Source of the DNA: Bryoerythrophyllum caledonicum
Lineage: Eukaryota; Streptophyta; Bryopsida; Pottiales; Pottiaceae
Direction: 5' to 3'
Length of the DNA: 64,000 bases
Assembly (NCBI GenBank): GCA_963971425.1
Contig: OZ020517.1
Span: 24,190,462-24,254,461 of the forward strand
Of the stretch, positions 24,993-35,589 are shown one piece after another. The notes under the pieces were generated by a model. The model did not search any database, was not told the DNA's origin, and was given only the letters and a program-made list of their open reading frames with translations. Each line of letters begins with the position of its first letter. Position 1 is the first letter of the stretch. The translations under genes and the position numbers were made by a program.

Positions 24993-26319
24993 AGGTTGGA
25001 TGACCTATAACCAGCAACTTAACCCCTAAAGGACTAAGAGGACCAAAACGGTCCTCTGGTGAATTTGGGCAGGTACCTACGATTCGAATAAAAATCCTTT
25101 TTAATTGGAATTTTTTTTCAAGATAGGATCTGATAAGAGCTTCGTGGAGATATTTATTTATTTATTTTTGGATTTGTGGTTTGAAAGTTAGTACCACTTA
25201 AGCCAAAAGTGGGGACTCCGGGCACCTCCAAAATTTTTGACAAAAGTTTCTATTGACATTGAGATTTTTCACACACATAAAGAATAGTTCCTTCTTTAGA
25301 AATTTTCCAAAAAAATTCTTGTCTTTAGTGTAAAAAGTCATTTTATTCCAAGTCAAACATTTTCACACATTGTCGGGCAACCGGGAAAAAAATTTCATCT
25401 TTTCTACATAAAACCTAGAGATCTTCATATTTTTCACTTTTTATTTTTTCAACAACAATATGTGGTGAAAACCTTCTTATTGACCGTTTGGATTATCATT
25501 TGAATACATACGTAGTTCACAAAAAAATAAAACGTGAAATGGCAATTTTTGAACCTCCACTCCTTGCACACTTGTTTTGAATATGCTACACCACTTTTTT
25601 ACCTCTAAAAATTGGTGTGTTGGGAAATAACATCATGCTTAAGACAATGGTAAAAGATTTCAACCTTGTACAATGCAAAAATTTGATACAAAATGAAGTT
25701 AAAGTCAGCTGATCTACTCAACGCAGGGATGAAAATGAACCATTGTTTTGACTTTAAACACTAAAATCTATCAATCCGTGCGGTGGATTGCAACCAAAAT
25801 TTGATGGCATGTTTATATGGAAGTCTTTTTTAAGATCTTACGGTTGAAAATCCGAAATTCACTTTAAAATGTGATTTTCATGTCTCTTTTTGACAGTGGC
25901 AGTTTTGGACTGGTTTTAGAGCGAAATAACTCTTAGTCCTTTAGGGCTTAAGCTTGCTGACCTATTTATAGCGTTTGTACACGTGGTAAGACATTTTTTG
26001 GGAATTCAAAATAGGATTTCATGAATATTGCAATTGTCGTGACCATTTATTTCTTCATATTGAAATTGCTACAAATTTTCAAAGTGGATAGTAAGCTGTG
26101 ACCCATTCCTCGACATACAAAACTCTCTATTTCCACACTAAGTTGTACTAATAACCACTTCTGCATTGACTAAAAACCGACAGCTTTGAACCAATCATGA
26201 ATTGACACCCATCATATCTGACTTCCTAAAATTTCGGAAATGGGGTGGGTCTGTGGTGGTTTTGGTCCACTTTAGCGTCTCCATTATGGGATTCGTGGTG
26301 GTTATGGGTCATCCAACCT
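24993..26319. mobile_element. TA-flanked MITE (family AGGTTGGATGACC) carrying a nested TTAA element
   Basis: The 20-21 bp termini are inverted repeats with one mismatch, between TA dinucleotides (24991-24992 and 26320-26321). The paralogous empty site is visible at 22332-22350: the same flanks joined with a single TA. Removing the nested TTAA element (25023-25947) leaves about 400 bp, matching the solo copy at 10117-10542. It is a Tc1/mariner-type insertion that post-dates the duplication of the U1 D and E flanks. Confidence 0.85.
25023..25947. mobile_element. 0.9-kb TTAA-flanked non-autonomous element (nested)
   Basis: The ends CCCCTAAAGGACTAAGAGG and CTCTTAGTCCTTTAGGGC lie between TTAA copies (25019-25022 and 25948-25951). 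The unfilled relative at 10117-10542 has one TTTAAGCTTG at the equivalent site, which supports a 4-bp TTAA target duplication. The arms are shared with the elements at 40505, 50667 and 62065. It is 925 bp and non-coding. Confidence 0.85.
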
Positions 26320-26342
26320 TAGTGGGTGGCCAGCAGGAGGTA

Positions 26343-26489
26343 CCCCCCATAACCAACGACCAAAAGTAAGGGTCTTGACTAATAGTAAACCTCCGTTTGG
26401 AGGTGAGTTGGTGGTAATGGGATGGAAGAGGGCTGGATATACCCGAATTTTATAGGCCTTAACTATGTATTTTTGTTGGTTATGGTGGG
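26343..26489. repeat. Inverted repeat pair CCCCCCATAACCAAC, copy 2
   Basis: Direct-repeat relative of 22361-22506 with a few substitutions (right arm GTTGGTTATGGTGGG). Confidence 0.55.
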
Positions 26490-26519
26490 CTTACCTTATA
26501 TGGTGTTAGATCTTCATTT

Positions 26520-27273
26520 ATCAAAGAATCTTGCCTCTTGATAAATTGCTTTGGAGCAGAACAATCTCATAGGTGAGAAAAATGTGGACTTTGGATTTTG
26601 TGCTTTGATAGTTTTATATGTGTTCAATTTCCACCCATGCCTTGCCTTACATGTAGTAGGCTGTGGAATTTACAGTCTCTTAGGAAACATCCTCAAAGCA
26701 GGTCGTTGCCAAACCAAACCTACTTGCCAGCCTCGTTTAGATGTTCTTATTTTGTTTTTCATGACATTCAATACTTGAATGCACCATGGAGTTCCTTCTA
26801 ATAGCAAATCGTGGATGTAACTGAAATTGATGGCTGGCATTTTATTTATTCTGGAAATCACTGTGAGCTAAAGTTGAACACGAGAAGATGGGGTGATTGG
26901 ATTTGTTTTGGGTACTTTCTTCTCCTTTTTCTAACTTGCTCCCCCATTGGTATGTTTTGGACCTAGATACAATCGGAAATGAACCATGTATGTTGTATGT
27001 TCTTAGCCCGGAGTAGAATCTCATACTATGAACTTGAAGAAATTTGCTATATACTCAAAGAACTTGAGGGATTAAATTGGGGTTTGGAGTGCGATGAATG
27101 AACTTTTTGAGGTTTTAAAAATTCCATTGTAAAGAATAAAATGCAATACACTTCAATTGTGATCTTCAATACATGTACATTTGGAATTTGTCCTAGCATT
27201 ATTTCTTCAATGTGATCTAATCATCTGAAGAACCCAGTGACCTTATGGAAAGCCCCGGTGCTGTATTCATTAA
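26520..27273. other. Intergenic DNA between repeats
   Basis: Unique-looking sequence in the loop of the inverted duplication. Two short open frames (26551-26801) show no recognisable motif. Confidence 0.4.
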
Positions 27274-27277
27274 TTAA

Positions 27278-27577
27278 TCCTTTAAGGCTAAACCACCATA
27301 TATGGATTGTTTTGGCACCATACATACCTTTGTAGCAAGCGTTGTAGGCCACCTCGAAGGAAAAATAGACCTTGACTTAGAGGTGGAGGAAGATGGGCAA
27401 TCATTGAGACCATTGCCACGACAATTGGTGCAAGCATCGGCAAGCTGTAGTGACTTCTGTGAAATGAGCTCGTAGATTTTTGTGCTGAAATGTATCCAAT
27501 GCGTAGATGTCATTCTACTTTATCTAGAAACACTCGTAGGTTTTCTCAGGCCAAAAAAGCTCATTGGCCTTAAAGGA
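27278..27577. mobile_element. Short TTAA-flanked MITE
   Basis: 300 bp between TTAA (27274-27277) and TTTA. The left end TCCTTTAAGGCTAAACC pairs with the right end GGCCTTAAAGGA. Confidence 0.55.
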
Positions 27578-27644
27578 TTTATAACAACCAAGAGAATCTC
27601 TAAGGTCATTGCCTAGCGACATACATCCATCGATCTTATAGTTA

Positions 27645-28190
27645 AAGTAGAGGCACCAAATTCCAATCACTTAAGCTAGTTCGGGACTCAAATGACATTG
27701 TATGTCAAAACATTTATGTAGAAAGACATTGCGGAATTAGAAAGAAACTCAACAAATATTTCTTCAAATTTAATCACAAAGATTTGCAGCTGATATAGAA
27801 TTTAAAAGCCCAAAAACCACTAGAGCCCATAATCAAACTCTAGAGTAGGTGAGATTTGGTGCCCTCCTTTGCCCAATGCCAACAAGTGAGAGTGAGTAAA
27901 AGAGAGAAGACATGCCATGGATAACCAACTCATGGAGGGTACCCAATGCCGATCGGCCTTGTTCGACTTTCGAGGCAATGCCACCAATGAGAGCTCAATT
28001 GAGGTGGAGCAACCCAAAATTGCACACATTATGACCCAATGCCGAAAATGACTAGTGTTTTCAGAATTTGAGTTATCGATTTTGAGTCACTTCATGCACC
28101 ATTTCATGCATTTGCCATTTTCATGCACCATGCCATGCATATTCTATTGATCGGAATTGGGGGGCCGATCCAAATTGGGTGCCTCTACCT
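27645..28190. mobile_element. TA-flanked MITE (family GTAGAGGCACCC), copy 1
   Basis: Terminal inverted repeats GTAGAGGCACC and GGTGCCTCTAC with flanking TA dinucleotides (27643-27644 and 28191-28192). The body is closely similar to 60228-60750. Its right terminus coincides with the inner end of the right arm of the inverted duplication. Confidence 0.75.
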
Positions 28191-28348
28191 TATATCCACT
28201 TTCTTTAGGCAACGTATGTACAACAAAATCAATCCAAAAAAGTCTAGCTTGGCGCTAAAGGGTTAAGAAGCCAAGCTACAGATACAGGAAATGGGAGAGC
28301 CTTAGGATTTCCTATTAAAGATAATCAATGTACCTCATTGTTATTTAA

Positions 28349-28653
28349 TCCTTTAGTATTGGGGTGGTCGTTTCTGGGTTAATTATGTTTTCTTTTGGGG
28401 TATAGCTCCTTCTATGGAAAATGCATTTTTTTCATCGGGAAAGTGTGTGGCAATAGTTCATACACTTCAAATGGAACAATTCTCAAGCGTATATGTACAA
28501 GCATTGGCAAGCTACAATGATTTATGTGAAGTGGGGTCTACATGAAATGTATCCTCTATGTAGATATTGTTGTGCATTATCTACTAGTTGATGTGCATGA
28601 TCCAACCCTTGTGGATTCTCCCATGCCTTCACAAGACCTCTGGAGTTAAAGGA
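28349..28653. mobile_element. Short TTAA-flanked MITE, copy in right arm
   Basis: TCCTTTAGTATTGGGG at the left and GGAGTTAAAGGA at the right, each bordered by TTAA (28345-28348 and 28654-28657). It is the counterpart of the element at 20910-21211. Confidence 0.6.
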
Positions 28654-28859
28654 TTAAAGGTAGGTATGAGAGTTGTTCAATTGACATTAAATTTATTGAA
28701 CTCTCTTATTAAATTCAAATTACAAGAAGAGACCTTTAGCCATCTTTGAAATTGAAGTCAAAATTTGCAAGAAAAAGTACATTGGTTATCCTCGATAGCA
28801 AGAGGGCTTCATAATGCGCGAGGGAATCTAATAAAGGTGATACTAAATTTCTCGTTATT

Positions 28860-29301
28860 AGAGATAAACGTAAACGATCGAGGATGCGGATGCTGTGTTT
28901 GTCCTGTATCTTGTGAATTTTAAGATAGACGTAATTGCTTCCCCTAAAAAACCGGCGCTTAAAAGTCAGGGCGGTGAATGTGGAAGGGGCTTGATTTGGA
29001 GGCGGAGAATACTACTGAAGCTTGAATTAGAGGCACTGATTCTCTTTTTGTGATCCACGATTCCTACATCATTCCCACGCATTTCACACCGAACCAAACA
29101 TAGCCAACCCGTTCCTTATTCTACGCGGCTGCCATCAAACCCAGGCCTTAACTCCCAGACCCTGGAAAACTTTCCGGATTTGTAACTCACCTTGTCTTTT
29201 TTTTAGCACAAATGAGAGCACGCTAAACCTCGAGCATACCCTGGGTTCAGAGGAGATTCGGCATGGAGATGCTGAGTTTTGGTTCGTTTACGTTTATCTC
29301 T
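28860..29301. mobile_element. 442-bp MITE with 18-bp terminal repeats and 3-bp target duplication
   Basis: The 18-bp ends AGAGATAAACGTAAACGA are perfect inverted repeats. ATT is duplicated at 28857-28859 and 29302-29304. The opposite arm (around 20690-20715) carries the uninterrupted site with one ATT, so this is a true insertion that happened after the duplication. The 3-bp target site would suit PIF/Harbinger or CACTA, but the terminus matches neither clearly. Confidence 0.88.
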
Positions 29302-30602
29302 ATTGTATAAGTAGTATCATGTGACACTTAGTGTTTGAACGTCAAGGGTGACATGTGTTTGCTCATGTGAGTTGCTCAACGACTGACACCATCCACTCAA
29401 AAAAATAAACTATGCAATCTACCAGACTGTTTTGGAAACTACTTTCACACACAATGTTAGGGATAATCAATGTGGTAACCTGTAATATCCTTTTAACTAA
29501 TTTAGATATAAGAGCTCAATGTACTTCTTATTTAATTATAAAATAGAAAAGAGGTGACTTGCTCAAACTAAGGATGACTTTACAAATAAGTCCATTTTCA
29601 TCTCTCAAGTCCCTAAAGCTAATCAAGGGAAGTCCAACTGTGTTTGTTTCAGAAGAGAGCGAGGCAACATCCGCAAACGACTTCGTCAAAGAAGCCATCG
29701 CCAGAGTGTGAAAAGTCCACACGTTACTTGCATCTTTTCCTGTAAAAAGTCCACTCGTTACTTGCATCTTTTCCTGTAAAAAGTGCACTTGTTGATGACT
29801 TTGAGACGTCACATGATCGCATAAAACATAACCTCCGGTGATCAACCTCACCAAGTGTGTCAAGTGCTTCTAATTATCGCTTCTGTGTGGGTCAGTTCAA
29901 ACATTTTTCTGTTTGTAGCTACGTTCAGTGACGATCACCGCTAGAAGTTGAATTCAACATTCTCTTTCTCACCGTTGAGAGATTACCTTGAAACATGGCG
30001 ATGACAACGCGGCCGGTGCAGTGGATGTCCTCCGTCCTCAGCATCATGTTCTCTTGCCTGGCGATGGATTTGCAAGCGGTTCACGCAGTGTGTCGAAGTA
30101 TACGGGAACTGTTCGAACGACAGGGCCCGGATGCGAGTGTTTGATGGAATCGAAGCTCATTTAGATCGGAGAAGAGAGAGAGTCCGTGTACATTATCCAA
30201 TGACAGACATTGACAGGATGTCGAACTTAAACAGTCGAAGTTCTTGACTAGAAGTCTGCACACCCTCGGCGTGCTTGAGTATTGTGTGTCCATTGATTGC
30301 CTGTGATTGGGATGTTCAGAGCCCAAGTTGCAGTTTAAACAATGCTCATTGGCTTGCAGCATGGCTTTCACAACCGTTTTTTGTTGCACGGATATGCCCG
30401 ACGTTTTTCTTCATGTTTCTCCACATCTGTCCATGTATTCATCCACATATTTTGTTCGCAGGAATTGGAGCGCATCATTTTAATCAATACAGTGGACTTT
30501 GAAAGAGCCGGGTATACATGATTGCTTCGGCCTTTGCTTCCTCGCGTGGCTCGCCAATGTTGCGTCCTTTCACTCATGGCAGTGGGTGTGGTTGCAGATA
30601 CA

Positions 30603-30646
30603 ACCCATACACTTTGGCGCTGCGTGTTGCAAGGCTTGAGTATATG
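30603..30646 (+). promoter_or_regulatory. U1-F promoter: upstream element plus TATA-like box
   Basis: ACCCATACACTT (30603-30614) and TATATG (30641-30646) are 38 nt apart, start to start. The TATA-like box begins 29 nt before the U1 5' end. Confidence 0.7.
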
Positions 30647-30669
30647 AAGCAGGATCGGCGACGTGCTAA

Positions 30670-30826
30670 TCACTTACCTGGGCGGGGTCGATCCATGATC
30701 CTTTATGTTGATGGCCTAGAAGAGTCTGTTCCATTGCACTTCGGGCCGGGAAATTCTAGTATCTTCCCACGGGAGGCATACACGTCATAATTTGTGGCAG
30801 CGGGGGCTCGCGTTCGCGCGGCCCTC
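30670..30826 (+). ncRNA. U1: U1 snRNA gene, copy F (type 1)
   Basis: Full-length, with ACTTACCTG, CCATTGCACTTC, AATTTGTGG and the terminal CGCGTTCGCGCGG stem-loop. It shares the stem-loop I variant with copy C (CCTTTATG), and has its own GGGAAATTC change in stem-loop III. The promoter lies at 30603-30646. Confidence 0.87.
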
Positions 30827-31160
30827 ACCAATCTCAAACCCTAAACTGGAAATACCAGTACACCCTATCCTCGGTGGATGTCCTGCATTTCAATGGACAT
30901 GCCTCTCCAGTCCCTATGTTTCTAGCTCCTCGACACAACATGAAGGCGTCCTGCTTAAGAGCTTCAAATTTTTCTCAGCATGTGAGAGTATCACTTGGTC
31001 GCAGAGACTCGATAGCCTCAAGCTTCCAAGATTCCAAAACGAGTCTCAGATTCTAATCCCCAAAGTTGCCCAACCGTTCAAGAGACAAGGGGATCTCTAC
31101 AGACATTATCGAACATCTGAGGTTGAAGTCCCTCAGAGGCTCTTGGTGACTGCTTGTATA

Positions 31161-31204
31161 TCCCATAAACTTGGTCTCCATACGCGTGGAGTCGCGAGAA
31201 TATG
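31161..31204 (+). promoter_or_regulatory. U1-G promoter: upstream element plus TATA-like box
   Basis: TCCCATAAACTT (31161-31172) and AATATG (31199-31204), again 38 nt apart and 29 nt before the RNA start. The spacer sequence differs from that of copy F, so the conserved spacing is not just shared ancestry of a whole block. Confidence 0.7.
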
Positions 31205-31227
31205 AGGGCGGAGTGATGATCGGAAAA

Positions 31228-31384
31228 TCACTTACCTGGGCGGGGTCGATCCATGATCCGGAATGTGGATGGCCTACGAGAGCCCTCCCCATTGCACTTC
31301 GGGCCGGGTAATTCTAGTATCTTCCTACGGGAGGCATACACGTCATAATTTGTGGCAGCGGGGGCTCGCGTTCGCGCGGCCCTC
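31228..31384 (+). ncRNA. U1: U1 snRNA gene, copy G (type 1)
   Basis: Full-length partner of copy B. The splice-site-pairing segment, U1A loop, Sm site and 3' stem-loop are intact. Changes are confined to the lower part of stem-loop I and II (GCCTACGAGAGCCCTCC). Confidence 0.86.
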
Positions 31385-31598
31385 ACCAATTCCAAACGCC
31401 AAAACCGCAAGAAAGGAGCCATCCTATTCCTTCAGCATGCTGCACGGCACAGCATTGGTTTAATTTCGCAAGCAAGACTCACCAGAATTGGTTTCAGAAA
31501 TGGTTTGAGGGTAAGTACTTGTGTCGTGTGCCAACCGTGTGTCCTCTCACGAGGGAACGAATTAGATTGTGCCTCATTTGGAAGGCTTGGGATTCGGT

Positions 31599-31722
31599 GA
31601 TCCATGATCCGGAAGGGGGATGGCTTGGAGCAGCCCGCCCCATCGCGACTCGAGCATCTCACAATAGAGGGCATGCACGTTAATAATTGTGCCAGCGGCG
31701 GCTCGCGGTCGCGCGGTCCCTC
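31599..31722 (+). pseudogene. U1 snRNA pseudogene, copy H (type 2)
   Basis: It starts abruptly at GATCCATGATCC. The first about 20 nt, including the splice-site-pairing segment, and the promoter are deleted and replaced by sequence that lies about 400 bp away in the left arm. The U1A loop is mutated (ATCGCGA) and the Sm site reads AATTGTGCC. It cannot make a functional U1 RNA. Confidence 0.88.
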
Positions 31723-31945
31723 TATTCCTAAATCTATACCGCGTTGAATCGGTAATGAATATCGCAAGGACTGGCTCCCTTTGGGTTGAGGATGAATGGA
31801 AGTAATTGTTCGAGGATGCGGACCGTGGGTTTGAATGTGATCGCTTGTATTTTGCTTTTGATTGAGTGATGCACCCTCTCGTATGCACATCTCACACTCA
31901 ACCGGCAACGCCACTAACTACCATCCTGAAAATCTAGAATGACTT

Positions 31946-32640
31946 GGCTTCTAGGATGACTTTAGATGCAGGATACCTGATAAAAATTTGCAATTTTCAT
32001 TCGTTGTAGTTTATAATTTACTGGCGGGACCTGGCCTGGTTGTATTCTCTTTTGTACTTTGTTATCTTTGGCATTGAATTCTGTTCATTTATACGAAAAT
32101 CCAAACAGAAAAACAAACAGCGACTCTCTTCTTTTACCCTCTAACGAACTAATTTTAGTGAATCACATATTTAGGACAAGCACGTCTACACTACTGTACA
32201 GGACAGTGTTCTCTTCCGATAAGCCAATGAAGATGAGGCATTTTTGTTAAAAAAAACAATACACCCGTCGGACCGAAGTAACATGGCATCTCTCGAATTG
32301 TCTCAACAGATCAAGGTTAACCCGCTGTCGTCTCCAAATGGCCATTGTGCGCCACTTTCCTTAATTCATCTGAATCAACTTCGACGCTGCGAGCAGAATA
32401 CCTACTAGAAGGAGTTGACGAATTCATCATGATTCATATATGATAAAACCTGAAGTGATTACACCAGAATGTTCAATAAATGTCCTAACTTAGTATCATA
32501 ATAGAGGCCTGAAAAATCAATGGGCATCTCTCCGCGGATCAAGACCCATGTGGACAGAAATATGCACCGTGCGCTTCTCAAGCTGCACAATTTACTGTCT
32601 AGACATCGGAAGGAGAATGTACCAGCGTAGAGATGAGTGA
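31946..32640. other. Intergenic DNA downstream of the peroxidase
   Basis: 31950-32190 is a reverse copy of 23300-23560. The remainder should contain the peroxidase 3' UTR (minus strand). No further gene seen. Confidence 0.5.
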
Positions 32641-32652
32641 GCCGATGAATTA

Positions 32653-34149
32653 TTAACGCTGCTCGGTGCCGGAGCACGACGCCGGGCAGTCGGCGGGTTT
32701 GCAGAAGTTCACGCTCTGCGGCGCGAAGTCCGTGTTGGCCTGCGGCGTGACAGAGGTATCCACAGGGTTGCGCACCCAGCACTGCTTACGCACCTGGCCC
32801 CTGGTGCCGGTCAGCACGCTGATGCGGCCCATCTTAGCCATGGACACCTTGAACGCGGCGAAGAACGCGCTCTGGTCGCTGGCGTACTGGGTCACCAGGT
32901 TCTTGGTGCGGTTGTCGCTGCGCAGCACGTCGTCGGAGGTGAGCACGCCGCGACCCAGCACCAGGCTCCGGAAGTACCCGTTGTCGAACACAGTCGTCGT
33001 GTTCGGGTCCAGCGTCATCCGGCGGTCGATCCCCACCGTGTTGCCGTCCAGGCAGTACGTCTCCAGCGCCTGCCCGAACTCCGTGTCCAGGAACGGGGAC
33101 GTCGTGTTGGGCCCAAACCGGTCTGCGAACGTCGAGCACCGTGCCTGCCCAATCGTGTGACCACCTGAAACCACCAAAAAAAACAGTGAGAAATCTAAAG
33201 AATTCCAGAGCTCATGAAGAAGTTTGTGATCGATCAGTCAAAGAATTGTGGTTCAAAAAGTAGATATCTAACAAACTGTGATCGACTTCACCTCCTCACC
33301 TGAGAGGACAACGACGTCTGTGAGATTGAGTCCCACGTTTTCGAAAACCTCGAGCAGTCCTCCGACTCGGAGCGCGCTGCCGGGTAAGTTGGTCTTCGCC
33401 GCAGGTGCGAACGAGTCCAAGCCGTCCATGCGTCCGTATGCCAAATCGATATGTGGGCCTCCTGCCTGTGATCATATATAAACGGTGGTCAGTGCGATTG
33501 TAATTGCTAGCTGAAACTCAAATCTAATCCAAATGGGTGCATAGGATGGAGGCGCTGTGAGTGCGAGTGTGTGTACCTGCTCCACGGCTTCGGCGGCGGC
33601 GGCAGCGAGAATGTCGGCGCACGAGACGATGCCAGGACACGCGGTCTCGAGCTCTTCCTTGATGGCGTCGATGACGGAGTACTTCCCAACGGTGAAGTTG
33701 TTGGGGTGGTCACGCTCCGCGAGGTTCACGATGGTGGATCTCAACAGCAGCGACGCGTCGCAGCCGTTCACGAAACAGTCGTGGAAGAACAGGCGCAGCA
33801 GCTGCGCGGGGGTGAGCGAGTCCGCGGCGATCGCCGCGGCCACCTGACGCTTCACGATGGCAGGAAACGTGGGGCACGTCGTGGCGTAGAAGTCGTAGTT
33901 CAAGGGTCCGTCCCCGTGAACGTCGTCACCTGAAGGGCGGCCGGAAGCTGAAGCTGGAGCCAGAGCCGGAGCTGCATTCGGCACCCCCACTGGAGATGCG
34001 TTCGGCACCCCTACTGGAGGAGCAGCTAGGGGCGCTTGGAGCAGGTTGCGCCGCACTCCAGCACCGCTGAATGGACATCCATCAGCAGACGCAACCTCCG
34101 TCAAGGCTAATAAGCCGCAAAGCACACTGATAACCAACGCAACCTTCAT
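32653..34149 (-). CDS. Secreted class III plant peroxidase
   Basis: Three exons on the minus strand: 34149-33577, 33465-33300 and 33164-32653, with GT-AG borders and a continuous frame of 416 residues. It oxidises phenolic substrates with hydrogen peroxide in the cell wall or apoplast. Residues 1-22 form a signal peptide. The distal site is R119 and H123 in RLFFHDCFVNGCDAS and the proximal haem ligand is H249 in SGGHTIGQ. Most of the eight conserved disulfide cysteines are evident (TTCP, HDC, NGCD, TACPGIVSC, ARC, TYC, KQC). Between signal peptide and core lies a Pro/Ala-rich extension (about residues 35-75) with a repeated PVGVPNA unit, which is unusual for the family. The C-terminus carries three extra cysteines (NFCKPADCPASC). 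An upstream in-frame ATG at 34173 would add eight residues; 34149 gives the better signal peptide. It is divergent from the uclacyanin gene 0.8 kb away. Confidence 0.93.
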
Positions 34150-34576
34150 GATGATAATTAAATCAACCGTCAACTTTGAGCAGCACGTGTACTACAAATC
34201 TGCAAACCGAAACACAACAATGGTGAGCTCATGAAACTTCAGCCAGCTGGATCGAACTATGATCAGTATGTACAACAAATCTAGATCATCAGCTCTGAAC
34301 TTGTGCGGTTCTCTCAATCAATTGGAACTCATACAAAGTATCACAAATCCATGGGTCACATTAAACTTAAGAAAAACTTACACGAAGTGACGAAGTCCTA
34401 AGCTTGCAGGCTCTGGCTTTGGAAGTCAGAGACTTGAGGTGTGGGTAAGAGATGATTGCAGAGAAGTCAATGATCAGCAGACGATAGCACTCTCAAAGCT
34501 CTCACTCTTAGCATACAACTAAAAAGCTAGCTGAGTGCCTTGAGAGGATATGATAGTGAGAGGCCCGAGACTGGAC

Positions 34577-34582
34577 TATATA
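34577..34582 (-). promoter_or_regulatory. Candidate TATA box of the peroxidase gene
   Basis: TATATA on the minus strand, about 430 nt upstream of the peroxidase start codon, in a GC-balanced stretch. It would imply a long 5' UTR or a leader intron. Positional evidence only. Confidence 0.45.
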
Positions 34583-34958
34583 CTCGTGACAGGACGAGCT
34601 CCGAAGTGTACTGAAAGGTTTCTGTCGGTGTAAACCTCAGTGCTTCCCGCTCAGCGCCATCCGCGCACATGGCAACTGTTGGAGTAAAAATAACTAGGCC
34701 ACGAGACACAGCTCAGTTTAGGAACCAGCCCACTTGCCCACTTGTTGAACAACTCGTTTCTTGCATGAATTCCCGGTGGAATAGTTAGTCCCAATGGTGC
34801 CATATAACTGTGCGTGCCAAGATGTCATTTCCAAGGCGTTTGCTGCACAATATCCTTCGCTTTCGCAGGTCCAGCTCTAGAAGTCGCCTGTCACAGTCTG
34901 GGCTGGTCTCTGCCTTGAGTAAATTTTTACTTGTCTCTAGACGAGTACTTACTTCACA

Positions 34959-35589
34959 ATGGCAATGATGGTGCAAGGGTTGGTTCTTGTGTTGGCATTG
35001 GCCTCATTCCTGGACGTGACTGTCGCCGTGCAGCACGTCGTGGGGGGCGATGTCCAGAAGTGGTCCTTCCTTCATCTGAATGATGTGTCTACTTTGTTCA
35101 ATGATTGGGCTGCCAATCAAACTTTCACGACTGGCGATACTTTGTGTAGGTTACCCTGCTGAATCTCTTTTAGTTCTTAGCTTTTTGTGAAATGATATGT
35201 TTCCTGAACTGGCCGGTTGGATTGTTTTTGCAGTGTTTGACTACAACAATGTGACGCACAGCGTGTTGCAAGTGGTGGAAGCGGACTACAATACGTGTAA
35301 CCTGAAGACGCCCATCAACAAGTGGATGACGGGGAAAGACAATGTGTTCCTGTCCAACCCCGGAGCCGTTTACTACATCTGCGGCTCGCCTCTGCACTGC
35401 GCGCAGGGCATGAAATTGGCCATCACCGTCACGGGAGCGGCTGTTGCGGCGCCTCCGCCGCCTCCTGTTGTCGTTGCTCCGTCCCCTTCGAGTCCGAGTC
35501 CGACTCACTCTCACGCTGCACCTGGTGTCACCTTCTCTTTCGCCTTGACAGCCCTCCTGCTCACCATTTCGCACCTCAGCAGCTTGTAA
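34959..35589 (+). CDS. Phytocyanin (uclacyanin-like), probably GPI-anchored
   Basis: Two exons, 34959-35145 and 35234-35589, with a GT-AG intron of 88 bp at the position usual for phytocyanins. Together they give 180 residues. Order: signal peptide (1-23), a plastocyanin-like copper domain (24-128), a Pro/Ser-rich linker (134-156), and a hydrophobic tail (159-180) typical of a GPI attachment signal. The type I copper ligands are H71, C112, H117 and M122 (THSV, YYICGSPLHC, QGM), and C84 with C118 would form the conserved disulfide. All four ligands, with Met as the axial one, fit the uclacyanin group and argue against a non-copper early-nodulin-like protein. Such proteins sit on the outer plasma membrane or wall and are thought to move electrons; the substrate is unknown. 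Its neighbour, a secreted peroxidase, works in the same compartment. Confidence 0.92.

Larger units (their letters stand above)
28172..31945 (-). repeat. Right arm of the large inverted segmental duplication
   Basis: Reverse-oriented copy of 17600-21388. It differs by a 442-bp insertion (28860-29301) and by a deletion that removes the partner of 17975-18395 and truncates U1 copy H. It contains U1 copies F, G and H. Confidence 0.85.

Noticed and set aside
32666..33160. Plus-strand 164-codon frame over peroxidase exon 3
   Set aside because: Antisense shadow of a GC-rich exon, with no family pattern.
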